A DNA stretch of 64,000 nt, taken from contig CAVVOX010000002.1 in assembly GCA_963749875.1 (NCBI GenBank), forward strand, positions 1,550,001 through 1,614,000. Direction: 5' to 3'. The position numbers and the translations under genes are program-made. Shown piece by piece: positions 43,923 through 51,809 of the stretch; the first letter of the stretch is position 1; the number at the start of each line of letters is the position of its first letter. The DNA is from JAHQVI01 sp963749875. GTDB lineage: Bacteria; Pseudomonadota; Alphaproteobacteria; Rhizobiales; Rhodomicrobiaceae. The notes under the pieces are model-generated. The model saw nothing but the letters and a program-made list of their open reading frames with translations, was not told the DNA's origin and did no database searches.

Positions 43923-44536
43923 CGGTCGCTCCGCTCGAACGTTTCATGAGCGCGGCCGGACGCCGTCTCCACGCGCTTGCGGTGCTCATCGAGATCGTAA
44001 TAGGCCATGCGCTTCAGCCAGATGACCAGATAGACCGCCGCGGACGCCGCCGTCGTCAGGCCAGTCGCCCAGACGAACAGCGGCATATAGGCGTCCCAGC
44101 CGAGCTGCAATCCGGTTTCGGCAAGGATCAGAACCGCAAGGGCGATCTGCATGGTGGTATTGACCTTGCTCACCATGACCGGACGCAGCGCGACCGTCCG
44201 GCCGAGCAGCCAGGCCAGGAGCACCGCGCCGATGATCAGCACATCGCGGCTGATGACGAGAATGACGAGCCAGGCGGGGAGATAGCCGAAAAAACCGAGT
44301 GTTGCGTAGACGCTCATCAGCAGCGCCTTGTCGGCGACCGGATCCAGATAGGCGCCAAGCTCGGTGCGCCAACCGAAGCGCCGCGCGAGAAATCCATCGA
44401 GCGCATCCGTCACGCCGGCAACGACAAAGACGATAAAGGCCCCGAGAAACGCCTTTGCGACGATGGCCCAGACGATCACCGGCACCAGAAACAGCCGGAA
44501 GACGGTGATGAAATTCGGTAAATAGATCAGCTGCAA
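43919..44536 (-). CDS. CDP-alcohol phosphatidyltransferase (PgsA-like)
   Basis: Integral membrane enzyme of phospholipid synthesis, 205 residues. The family motif D-x2-DG-x2-AR-x8-G-x3-D-x3-D is visible as DALDGFLARRFGWRTELG then AYLDPVADKAL. About five membrane helices follow. TTG 44536 has AAGGGG eight bases upstream. It lies between hdaA (overlap) and a DUF2066 gene, 12 bp away, as in related genomes. It could be a phosphatidylglycerophosphate synthase or a second family member; the main pgsA is not in this window. Confidence 0.9.
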   Translation of the reverse strand: MQLIYLPNFITVFRLFLVPVIVWAIVAKAFLGAFIVFVVAGVTDALDGFLARRFGWRTELGAYLDPVADKALLMSVYATLGFFGYLPAWLVILVISRDVLIIGAVLLAWLLGRTVALRPVMVSKVNTTMQIALAVLILAETGLQLGWDAYMPLFVWATGLTTAASAAVYLVIWLKRMAYYDLDEHRKRVETASGRAHETFERSDR

Positions 44537-44548
44537 GTCACCGGCCCC

Positions 44549-45634
44549 TTACCGCGCGACCAGAATCCAGCCATTGCCTCGCGGCTCGAGCGCCAAGCCC
44601 TGCGACCGCGCGGCCTGGGCCAAGCGCTCGGCGCCGCCAGGAAAATCGACCGTGATATTCGCCCCGCGGGCGTTGAGCGCCTTCACATCGAGGCTCTGGA
44701 CGCCCGGCACGCGCTGCAACCGGGCGCGCATTGCCTGCCAGGCTCTGAGCCCGGAGAATTGGGCGGTCAGCGACACGGTCTGGAGATCGGCCGGCCCGTC
44801 GTCCAGCGCGCCCTGGCTCGCCAGCCTCGTCATCTTCCAACGCCCTTCAATCACCTTTACCGCGATTTCCGCCGCCATTCCCGCCGTGTAGTCAATGTCG
44901 CGCTCATGAATGCGGAAGGTTCGATCGAGTGCAAAACCGCCGACGGCGTCCTTGCCGACCAGCCGCAGCCGGAGCCGGCTCGCCTGGGCGTCGACATCGG
45001 CAATGGCCAGAACCAGATTCTCGGAGCGATATTGATAGCTGAGGGTCTCGAACAGGCTTCGCGAGGAGGCGGACAGATTGGCCACCATTTCCGCCGACAG
45101 ATTGGCGTCAGGCGGAACGGGCTTGAGCGGCGCCAGGGCGTGATCCGTATCGACCTGCGCGAAGGCTTCATACCAGGGATTGCTCGAGCCCTGCCTTGCG
45201 GCTCCGCCTTCGACCATGACCGGGATGAGCGTTGCCTGCGGCGCCTGCTGGTCGGTATAGGGCAGTCCGAAGCGGTTCAAGATGTCGCGCACCGCATTGG
45301 GTTCGAAGGTGAAATCGAGCGTGGCGATGTAGCGCGTAGTGGAGTTGCTTTCCTGGCGCACGGCGAATCCGTCAACCATCCGCTCGACCATGTCGTCGGT
45401 CAGAACCGGCAGCCGCCCATGCACGCTCCAGGCGGTCATCCGCTTGAAAAGCTCACGCAGGGCGATCTGCTGCGCGTTGGCCAGCGCGTTTTCCTTGGCC
45501 TTCACGGCATTGTCCGCGTCGGCCGTCACCGCCACTTTCGAGACCGTATAGATGTTCGCAGTGTTGGCGCTTGCGCCGGAGGAGAGCGCCGGGAACGCAA
45601 AGATCAGTGCCGAAATCGCCAGTCTTGCCGTCAT
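44549..45634 (-). CDS. DUF2066-domain exported protein
   Basis: A 361-residue protein with an N-terminal signal peptide (RLAISALIFAFPALSSGASA). The DUF2066 region is visible: VAVTADADNAVKAKENALA, QIALRELFKRMTAW and TLDFTFEPNAVRDILNRFG. The mature part ends in repeated short beta segments (LVGKDAVGGFALDRT and TVSLTAQFSGLRAW). Family function is unknown. It is conserved upstream of the pgsA-like gene and divergent from purM, so it probably has a housekeeping envelope role. A second gene of similar type begins at 63694. Confidence 0.88.
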   Translation of the reverse strand: MTARLAISALIFAFPALSSGASANTANIYTVSKVAVTADADNAVKAKENALANAQQIALRELFKRMTAWSVHGRLPVLTDDMVERMVDGFAVRQESNSTTRYIATLDFTFEPNAVRDILNRFGLPYTDQQAPQATLIPVMVEGGAARQGSSNPWYEAFAQVDTDHALAPLKPVPPDANLSAEMVANLSASSRSLFETLSYQYRSENLVLAIADVDAQASRLRLRLVGKDAVGGFALDRTFRIHERDIDYTAGMAAEIAVKVIEGRWKMTRLASQGALDDGPADLQTVSLTAQFSGLRAWQAMRARLQRVPGVQSLDVKALNARGANITVDFPGGAERLAQAARSQGLALEPRGNGWILVAR

Positions 45635-45861
45635 AATCGACCTTCAATAGGACAATTCCGCCTCTGAAAACGAGGCTGTTATGCGAGTTGTCTGTCGTCG
45701 GGCGCGGAGATTAGCGCGCTTTGAGGCGAACAAAAAGGGCGAAACGTCCTATGCGCCGGATCGGACGATTTCCTTGCAGAAGGCGGGATTACGCGATGAA
45801 GACCGTTGACGGCGGGCCGGCGGCTGCGCTTGTCTGCAAACCGTGACATTGGGACGATGGC

Positions 45862-46947
45862 ATGGCCGACCGTGAAGAAAAGCGCGAAGTGCCGCTGACC
45901 TATGCGAAAGCCGGGGTCGATATCGACGCCGGCAACGCTCTCGTGGAGGCGATCAAGCCGCTTGCGCGCGCAACATCACGGCCCGGTGCCGGCGCCGAGC
46001 TTGGCGGGTTCGGCGCGCTTTTCGACCTCAAGGCCGCCGGCTTCAAAGACCCCGTTCTCGTTGCCGCCAATGACGGGGTGGGGACGAAAATCAAGATCGC
46101 CATCGATGCGGGGCTTCACGGCACGGTCGGCGTCGATCTCGTCGCCATGTGCGTCAACGATCTTGTCGTGCAGGGCGCCGAACCTTTGTTCTTTCTCGAT
46201 TACTTCGCATCGAGCAAGCTCGACCTCGATGTGGCGGCGACGGTCGTTGCGGGCATCGCCGAGGGCTGCCGCCAGGCCGGCGCGGCGCTCATCGGCGGCG
46301 AAACGGCTGAGATGCCGGGGCTTTACGCGCCTGGCGACTATGATCTTGCCGGCTTTGCCGTCGGCGCGGCCGAACGCGGCGCGCTCCTGCCGCGCGGGGA
46401 TATAGAGCCCGGCGATGTCGTAATCGGCATCCGCTCTTCCGGCCTTCATTCAAACGGATTTTCGCTGGTGCGCCACCTCATTGCCGATGCCGGGCTGAGC
46501 TGGGATGCGCCTGCGCCCTTTGCCCCCGGCCAGTCGCTCGGCGAAGCGCTGCTGACGCCGACGAAGATTTATGTGAAGCCCGTCCTGGCCGCGATCAGGG
46601 AGACCGGCGCCGTGAAAGCGCTCGCTCATATCACCGGCGGCGGGCTCACCGAGAATCCGCCGCGCGTTCTGCCCGAAAGCCTTACGGCGGAGATCGACCT
46701 GTCATCATGGACGCCGCAGCCGGTCTTTTCATGGCTCGCGCGCCTCGGCGGGATCGAACAGGCTGAAATGCTGCGGACCTTTAATTGCGGTATCGGTATG
46801 ATGATGGTCTGCAGGGCCGAGGACTCGGCAAGGCTTTGCGCGCTCCTGCAACGCTGCGGCGAAGAGGCTGCGCCAATCGGGAGGCTCGTCAAGGCCGACG
46901 GCGACCGCGCCATCCGCTATTCCAACGCGCTCGGGCCCCACTCATGA
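45862..46947 (+). CDS. purM: Phosphoribosylformylglycinamidine cyclo-ligase
   Basis: Converts FGAM to AIR, step 5 of purine synthesis. The 361-residue product has the AIR-synthetase N-domain (YAKAGVDIDAGNALVEAI, FKDPVLVAANDGVGTKIK), the DFFAS-type segment LFFLDYFASSKLDLDVA, and the conserved ALIGGETAEMPGLY loop. The start ATG 45862 follows GGGACGATGG. It forms a coupled unit with purN (ATGA overlap at 46944-46947). Confidence 0.96.
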   Translation: MADREEKREVPLTYAKAGVDIDAGNALVEAIKPLARATSRPGAGAELGGFGALFDLKAAGFKDPVLVAANDGVGTKIKIAIDAGLHGTVGVDLVAMCVNDLVVQGAEPLFFLDYFASSKLDLDVAATVVAGIAEGCRQAGAALIGGETAEMPGLYAPGDYDLAGFAVGAAERGALLPRGDIEPGDVVIGIRSSGLHSNGFSLVRHLIADAGLSWDAPAPFAPGQSLGEALLTPTKIYVKPVLAAIRETGAVKALAHITGGGLTENPPRVLPESLTAEIDLSSWTPQPVFSWLARLGGIEQAEMLRTFNCGIGMMMVCRAEDSARLCALLQRCGEEAAPIGRLVKADGDRAIRYSNALGPHS

Positions 46948-47588
46948 CGGCGAGAAAACGCGTCGGCGTCTTGATTTCGGGCCGCGGCAGCAATCTGCAA
47001 AGCCTGATCGACGCTTGCCGCGAGCCGGACTATCCGGCCGAGATCGTCACCGTGATCTCGAACCGGCCGGGCGCGCTCGGGCTGGAGCGGGCGCAGAGCG
47101 CGGGCCTGCCTGCCCTGACGCTCAATCACAAGGATTATGCCAGCCGGGCGGCGTTCGACGCCGATCTCGACCGCGCCCTGCGCGACGCCGGAGCGGAGAT
47201 CATCTGCAATGCCGGGTTCATGCGCCTGCTCACCGAAGGCTTCGCCGAAGCCTGGCGGGACCGCCAGCTCAACATCCACCCCTCGCTCCTGCCCGCCTTT
47301 CGAGGCCTTCACCCGCAGGAACAGGCGCTGAACGCCGGTGTCTGCGTCTCGGGCGCAACGGTCCATTTCGTGCGCACGGATATGGATTCCGGCCCCATCC
47401 TTGCCCAGGCCGTGGTGCCTGTCATGCCTGACGACACGGTCGAAACGCTCTCGGCCCGCATCCTGGCGGCCGAGCACAAGCTCTATCCTTACGCGCTGAA
47501 GCTCGTCGCATCCGGCGAGGTCTGGGTCGAAGGCGAGTCGGTGCGAGGGGCCGGTTCCCCGGCCCGCTGTCTGTTCTTTCCGCAATAG
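46944..47588 (+). CDS. purN: Phosphoribosylglycinamide formyltransferase (GART)
   Basis: Transfers formyl to GAR, step 3 of purine synthesis. About 214 residues. N-terminal VLISGRGSNLQSLIDAC and the catalytic triad region NIHPSLLPAFRG (Asn and His) and DSGPILAQAV (Asp) are intact. ATG 46944 overlaps the purM stop by 4 bp, the usual alphaproteobacterial arrangement. A palindromic intergenic element follows downstream. Confidence 0.96.
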   Translation: MTARKRVGVLISGRGSNLQSLIDACREPDYPAEIVTVISNRPGALGLERAQSAGLPALTLNHKDYASRAAFDADLDRALRDAGAEIICNAGFMRLLTEGFAEAWRDRQLNIHPSLLPAFRGLHPQEQALNAGVCVSGATVHFVRTDMDSGPILAQAVVPVMPDDTVETLSARILAAEHKLYPYALKLVASGEVWVEGESVRGAGSPARCLFFPQ

Positions 47589-47640
47589 CGCAGGCCGGCA
47601 CCGCGTAAATTAACGCGCGATCATTTTAAGCCGAATTCGA

Positions 47641-47772
47641 TCCGGCTTGCGCCGGCCGCTCCCTCTCACTGGGGAGAGGGTGGGGTGAGGGGTGAGACCT
47701 TATCGAATGCAGAGCACCCCCTCGCCCGGAATGCTAACGCATCCCGACCTCTCCCTGTGGGAGAGGGTGCTT
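47641..47772. repeat. Palindromic intergenic element (CCCTCTC-type)
   Basis: Contains two hairpins: CCCTCTC-N6-GAGAGGG near 47661-47680 and CCTCTCCC-TGT-GGGAGAGG near 47748-47767. Such elements are common between genes in related genomes. It could act as a transcript terminator for purMN or the convergent cbpM side. Confidence 0.65.
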
Positions 47773-47832
47773 CGCGCATTTCGGCAGTGTCGTTTCCATC
47801 AGACATGATCCCGCATTACGAAACGCCGCGCG

Positions 47833-48162
47833 TCAGGAACCCAACCATCGGGCAGCGGCCACCGCGATCCGCCGCTTCACCTCCTCGTCCTCATCCGCAA
47901 TCGCCGCCGCGATCGCGCGCGACGACCGCCGCAGATCATAGATCTGGTCCATGAGCGACAGGATGAGCGGCAGCGTTTCCTCCTCGACCGCCAGGTCGTA
48001 ATGGAGCTCGCAAATCAGCCTGACGCGCGCGACATCGGCGTCCTCGAACTGCATCGCGTGGGCCGCACCGGCGCTCCGGACCAGACCCGCATCCACCCAC
48101 TGCCGCAGCATTTGCGCTTCCAGCCGGTCGATCAGGGCGCAGAGCTCTTTTTCGCTGATCAT
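47833..48162 (-). CDS. cbpM: CbpM, modulator of the CbpA co-chaperone
   Basis: Small helical modulator that binds the J-domain of CbpA. The 109-residue product has a MerR-like N-terminal part (ELCALIDRLEAQMLRQWVDAG) and helical LLRQ-type tail (LSLMDQIYDLRRSSRAIA). Its ATG at 48162 overlaps the stop of the J-domain gene by 4 bp, so the pair is co-translated. Only this DnaJ-like copy in the window has a CbpM partner. Confidence 0.9.
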   Translation of the reverse strand: MISEKELCALIDRLEAQMLRQWVDAGLVRSAGAAHAMQFEDADVARVRLICELHYDLAVEEETLPLILSLMDQIYDLRRSSRAIAAAIADEDEEVKRRIAVAAARWLGS

Positions 48163-49085
48163 GAGACCGGCTCCTTCTCGCCGCGCGGATTATAGGGGTG
48201 CTGCGCCTCCCAATCGGCGATCAGCTTTCGCAACTCGTCATTTGCTCCTTTCGGCAGCTTCACGCGCAGCTCGATGAGATGATCGCCGCGCTTGCCTGTC
48301 GAGCGGTTCATCGCGCCCCGCCCCCTGAGCCGCAGCGTATCGCCCGTATTGGAGTTCTGCGGCACCGAGACATTCACGGCGCCGGAGACGGTATCGACGC
48401 GGATCTTGCCGCTCGAAAGCGCCTCGTTCAGCGTAATATCCGCGCTCGAACGGATCGTATCGCCGTCCCGTCTGAAGATCGGGTGCTCCCGCACGTTGAT
48501 CGTGACCAGCGCATCTCCGCTCTCCCCGCCGCCGATTCCCGGCCGGCCTTCGCCTTTGAGACGCAGCGTCTGGCCGTCCTTGAGGCCAGCGGGGATGGTG
48601 ATCGACAGGCGCTTGCCGTCCGGCATGGTGACTGTCTTTTTCGCACCGTTCACCGCCTCGAGAAAATCGATCGTCAGCGAATAGCTGACATCGCCCCCGC
48701 GCGCCTTGAAACCGCCACGGCCTTCAAACCCGTCCCGGCCGAACAGGTCGGAGAAAATATCGCCAAGATCCTCCTCCTCGCCCGGACGCGTCCAGCGGTA
48801 ATATTTGAAGCCGCCCGGCTCCTGCTCGGCATAATGCCTGTAATATTGGTGCTCGGGACGTTCCGCGCCTGTCTCGTCGATTTCGCCCTTGTCGAAGCGC
48901 GCACGCTTTTCCTCGTCACCGAGAATGGCATAGGCCGCCGAGATGTCCTTGAAGCGGGCCTCCGCCTCCTGATTGCCGGGATTGAGATCGGGATGGTGCT
49001 TCTTGGCAAGCCGCCGGTAAGCCTTCCGGATATCGTCCTGGCTCGCATCGCGCGGCACACCGAGCACTTCGTATGGATCGGCCAT
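48159..49085 (-). CDS. cbpA: CbpA-type J-domain chaperone
   Basis: A 308-residue co-chaperone with J-domain (YEVLGVPRDASQDDIRKAYR, HPDLNPGNQEAEARFKD), a linker (TGAERPEHQYYRHYAEQEPG), and the DnaJ C-terminal domains (LTIDFLEAVNGAKKTVTM, LRLKGEGRPGIGGGESGDA), ending PYNPRGEKE. There is no zinc finger. ATG 49085 has AGAGGAA upstream. It is followed by cbpM with a 4-bp overlap. A paralogue lies at 37968-38864. Confidence 0.93.
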   Translation of the reverse strand: MADPYEVLGVPRDASQDDIRKAYRRLAKKHHPDLNPGNQEAEARFKDISAAYAILGDEEKRARFDKGEIDETGAERPEHQYYRHYAEQEPGGFKYYRWTRPGEEEDLGDIFSDLFGRDGFEGRGGFKARGGDVSYSLTIDFLEAVNGAKKTVTMPDGKRLSITIPAGLKDGQTLRLKGEGRPGIGGGESGDALVTINVREHPIFRRDGDTIRSSADITLNEALSSGKIRVDTVSGAVNVSVPQNSNTGDTLRLRGRGAMNRSTGKRGDHLIELRVKLPKGANDELRKLIADWEAQHPYNPRGEKEPVS

Positions 49086-49377
49086 TTGTTCCTCTTATTC
49101 GGGCAAACCATTCCTCCTATTGATGGGACCGCGCAGCCGCAGCTTCAACGGCTTCGGCCCTGCTCGGCCGCCCAGAACGGGTTCTGCACATGAAAAGGGA
49201 ACGATTGCAAGCCGCCCGCCTCCTATTTGGGGCATGGGCGGATCTGTTCGAGAGATAGCCGGCTGCAGGACCATGTCAACGGACAACGGCCCTTTCAATC
49301 GTATCCGGAAATGTCGATCGCCGCCCCGCCTCACCGGCGCTGAACTGGGAACGGCTTCCGGCAGTCCGAAGCGGGCC

Positions 49378-49575
49378 TCAGCAGCTCTTGATCCCGAGCA
49401 GCGATTTCAATCTGTCGAACGCGGAGACCCCGGCCTGTTCCTCTTCGGCGAAGTCGATACCGGGAATGCGATGATCCGCAGGGCGCTCTTCCAGAAGAAA
49501 GCGGGGCGGCGGCCCGAGATATTCCTCGTCGAGGAGATCGATCTCATGCCTGTCGAAACCAGTCATCATCGTCAT
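49378..49575 (-). CDS. Small hypothetical protein
   Basis: A 65-residue acidic product (MTMMTGFDRHEIDLLDEEYL at the start). ATG 49575 has GGGAG seven bases upstream, which supports translation. The C-terminus reads FDRLKSLLGIKS. No family is recognised. It might be real, but coding bias in so short a gene is not decisive. Confidence 0.45.
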   Translation of the reverse strand: MTMMTGFDRHEIDLLDEEYLGPPPRFLLEERPADHRIPGIDFAEEEQAGVSAFDRLKSLLGIKSC

Positions 49576-49746
49576 AAGCGTAACTCCCAATTCACCGATC
49601 GGCCTTAAGGCCGCCTGCGTAACGAAATGCCGATATTCGTTTGAGGTTCCCAGACCTCGCGCCTCCCCTGCCCATCGAGCGTGAAGTGAAAAGTTTAAGG
49701 GGAACTGGTGATCAGGATCTTAACGGGAGGCTTGGCTGGCGTCCCG

Positions 49747-49798
49747 ATTCCGAAGTTCGCTACGGAGCGTGCCGAGACGACAGAGCGAACTTCGGAAT
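49747..49798. repeat. 15-bp palindrome with 22-base loop, unit 1
   Basis: ATTCCGAAGTTCGCT (49747-49761) pairs exactly with AGCGAACTTCGGAAT (49784-49798). The loop is 22 bases. It has the same geometry as the palindrome at 49965-50016 and the shared core GAAGTTCG. The dispersed repeat copy E lies between the two. Confidence 0.8.
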
Positions 49799-49809
49799 TT
49801 AAGGGACAT

Positions 49810-49938
49810 TAGCGCAACGCGCGTCCAAGCATGTCCCCGCGAAGGCGGGGATGGACGCGGGAACAGTTGCGCTAACCTATTGGGATAGATCAACTTAACC
49901 TCGTTCAAATGACTCCACTTGAACGAGGGTTGATCTAG
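49810..49938 (+). repeat. Dispersed two-hairpin repeat, copy E (complete, type copy)
   Basis: First hairpin: outer TAGCGCAAC (49810-49818) with GTTGCGCTA (49866-49874), CGCGTCCA (49820-49827) with TGGACGCG (49852-49859), and core CCCCGC-GAAG-GCGGGG. Second hairpin: AGATCAAC (49887-49894) with GTTGATCT (49929-49936) and CCTCGTTCAA (49899-49908) with TTGAACGAGG (49919-49928). Confidence 0.92.
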
Positions 49939-49950
49939 CCTACTGATATT

Positions 49951-50027
49951 GCTCGTGCGATTTAGATCCAGAAGTTCGTTCGGTGCCGGCTGCGAGGGAT
50001 GACGAACTTCTGGATCATCACACGAGC
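49951..50027. repeat. 15-bp palindrome with 22-base loop, unit 2, with outer arm
   Basis: GATCCAGAAGTTCGT (49965-49979) pairs exactly with ACGAACTTCTGGATC (50002-50016) around a 22-base loop. An outer 7-bp pair (GCTCGTG at 49951, CACGAGC ending 50027) extends it. Shares core and geometry with the unit at 49747. Confidence 0.8.
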
Positions 50028-50072
50028 CCGCCTTTGTGCCAAATCGGCAACGCGCTTCGGCGCGGACCGGTC

Positions 50073-51530
50073 CTACTGAGCGCCGGGCCGAGATTGCTGC
50101 GACTGCCGCTCCTTCAGCATAGTCTCCGCGCTCTCCAGATTCTTTCGGACGCCGACGATGAAGTAGGGAGCGCTGGCCTCCTGATAGGCGGCGAGCGATG
50201 CGTGAAAGGCTGTAATCGCCCGCTCCAGACTCCTCGTGCCGGTCTCACGCTCGGCCAGCGCGAACAGCGCGGCCCCGAGATTGTTCTGCGTCGCGCCCCA
50301 GTCACGGGGATGGCGCTCCGCATCCAGCCCCTCCAACGCGTCGGTGAACGCAGCGGCCGCCTCCTGCAGCGGCTCCGTGCCGTCCTCCCGATTGCCCAGC
50401 GACCACAAAGCCGCGCCAAGCCCGTTCTGCAAAGTCGCCCAGTCTTCCGGCGCGCTTTCCGGCGTAATCTCGGCTAAGGCGCGCCGGTAGGCCGCAACCG
50501 ATTGGTGAAGCTCCTGGGTGCCGCCTTTGTGAACGCCGAGACGAAACAATGCGCTGGCAAAATGACGTTGCGTCTCGAACCAAAGCCGCGGATCGCTGCC
50601 CTTCGTGCGAACCTCCAGCGCGGCTCTGAACGCGGCAACCGCATCATCCAAAAGCGAGACACTGCGTCTGCCGACGCCAAGGCGCAGGAGAACATTGCCC
50701 AGCCGCTCCTGCGTCTGCGCCCACAGCTCGGGTATCTTGCTGCGCGGGCGAGCCCTTATGAGCTGCTTGTAGAGGTCGGCCGCCTCGACCAATGCCCCCT
50801 CATTCCACTCATCCTCGGTTCGGAGATAGAGTGCGCTGGCCATTGCCTCCTGATATTGCTGGTGCATCTCCTCGTCTTCCGAGGCCAGTTCGGCTGCGGC
50901 GCGCAATTGCCGAACGGCATCGACATAATTCGACTGAATAAGAGCAATCTTCCCGATGGCCGACTCAGCCGCGGCGGCCGTCAATGAATTGCCATTGCCG
51001 CCTTGCGGGTTCGCCCCGGTGTCTGGGGCCAGATCATCCTTGAGGGAAACCGCCAGGCTGATGGCGACATCGTAGCGGCCTTGTTCGACGTTGGAGAGAA
51101 TAAGAGGCCATCTCTCGTCGCGGCCGGCGCGCGTCAACTGCAAATGGAGATCATCGACCAGCTGCCGGTGGAGCCTGAGCTTGATCGCCAGCTTCTCCGG
51201 CAGCTCCTCCGGTTCGACAGCGCGCTCACTCACAATCCTGAACAGCTGCGCCAGGGCGTCCCGGTTGACTCCTGCGATCCGGGCAAGGCTGTCGGCGGCG
51301 CGCCGATCTTGCCGCGCCAGCTTCTCGCGCCGCTGATTGAAGACGCTTTTCAGGCTCGAGAGCTGATCGTCGGAGAAACATTTGATGATCAGCTGCCCGA
51401 TCCTCCATACGGGCACGCGGCTCAGCTTGCAATCGCTTGGAGTTCCGCGCCTGAGCAAGCTGCACCGGGGCGGTCTGCGCCCGGAGGGCTTCCGGCTGTG
51501 CGAGGGTGAGGAGAACGGGAATACAAACAA
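50073..51530 (-). CDS. TPR-repeat protein, with signal peptide apparently in another frame
   Basis: The body of the protein (from about 51400 downward) has a helical N-region (DDQLSSLKSVFNQRREKLAR, LPEKLAIKLRLHRQLVDDL) and several TPR-like units (WAQTQERLGNVLLRLGVGRR, WATLQNGLGAALWSLGNRED, WGATQNNLGAALFALAERET). No good start is found in this frame. In another frame, ATG 51591 opens a convincing signal peptide (AVIVCIPVLLTLAQPEALRA) and passes into the body region near 51430-51450. So the real gene probably spans 50073-51591 with a one-base frameshift (natural or error). Expected exported, function unknown; neighbours are PstS-OmpA proteins. Confidence 0.7.
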   Translation of the reverse strand: MFVFPFSSPSHSRKPSGRRPPRCSLLRRGTPSDCKLSRVPVWRIGQLIIKCFSDDQLSSLKSVFNQRREKLARQDRRAADSLARIAGVNRDALAQLFRIVSERAVEPEELPEKLAIKLRLHRQLVDDLHLQLTRAGRDERWPLILSNVEQGRYDVAISLAVSLKDDLAPDTGANPQGGNGNSLTAAAAESAIGKIALIQSNYVDAVRQLRAAAELASEDEEMHQQYQEAMASALYLRTEDEWNEGALVEAADLYKQLIRARPRSKIPELWAQTQERLGNVLLRLGVGRRSVSLLDDAVAAFRAALEVRTKGSDPRLWFETQRHFASALFRLGVHKGGTQELHQSVAAYRRALAEITPESAPEDWATLQNGLGAALWSLGNREDGTEPLQEAAAAFTDALEGLDAERHPRDWGATQNNLGAALFALAERETGTRSLERAITAFHASLAAYQEASAPYFIVGVRKNLESAETMLKERQSQQSRPGAQ

Positions 51531-51809
51531 TTACGGCTTGCCGGATAGGTCTCCTGCTCTGGGCTTGATCCTTCGTCGGAACGGACCGCATTTCTTGCCC
51601 TACCCGGCTTCAGACATGATACTCCTGCTCACACACCGAATGCGTTTCGGTGTGCGGTCAAATCGTAATATACCGTATCGCGCAAATACACGAAGAGTCA
51701 GTGCCCACTCCCACATTCGTGTCACTCGGTGGCAGAGTGTTGCAGGATCGCAAGTCCGGCGCGCGCTGCCGGCTCAAGGTCGCTCCGTCCGGCGTGGGTG
51801 GCATTGCCG

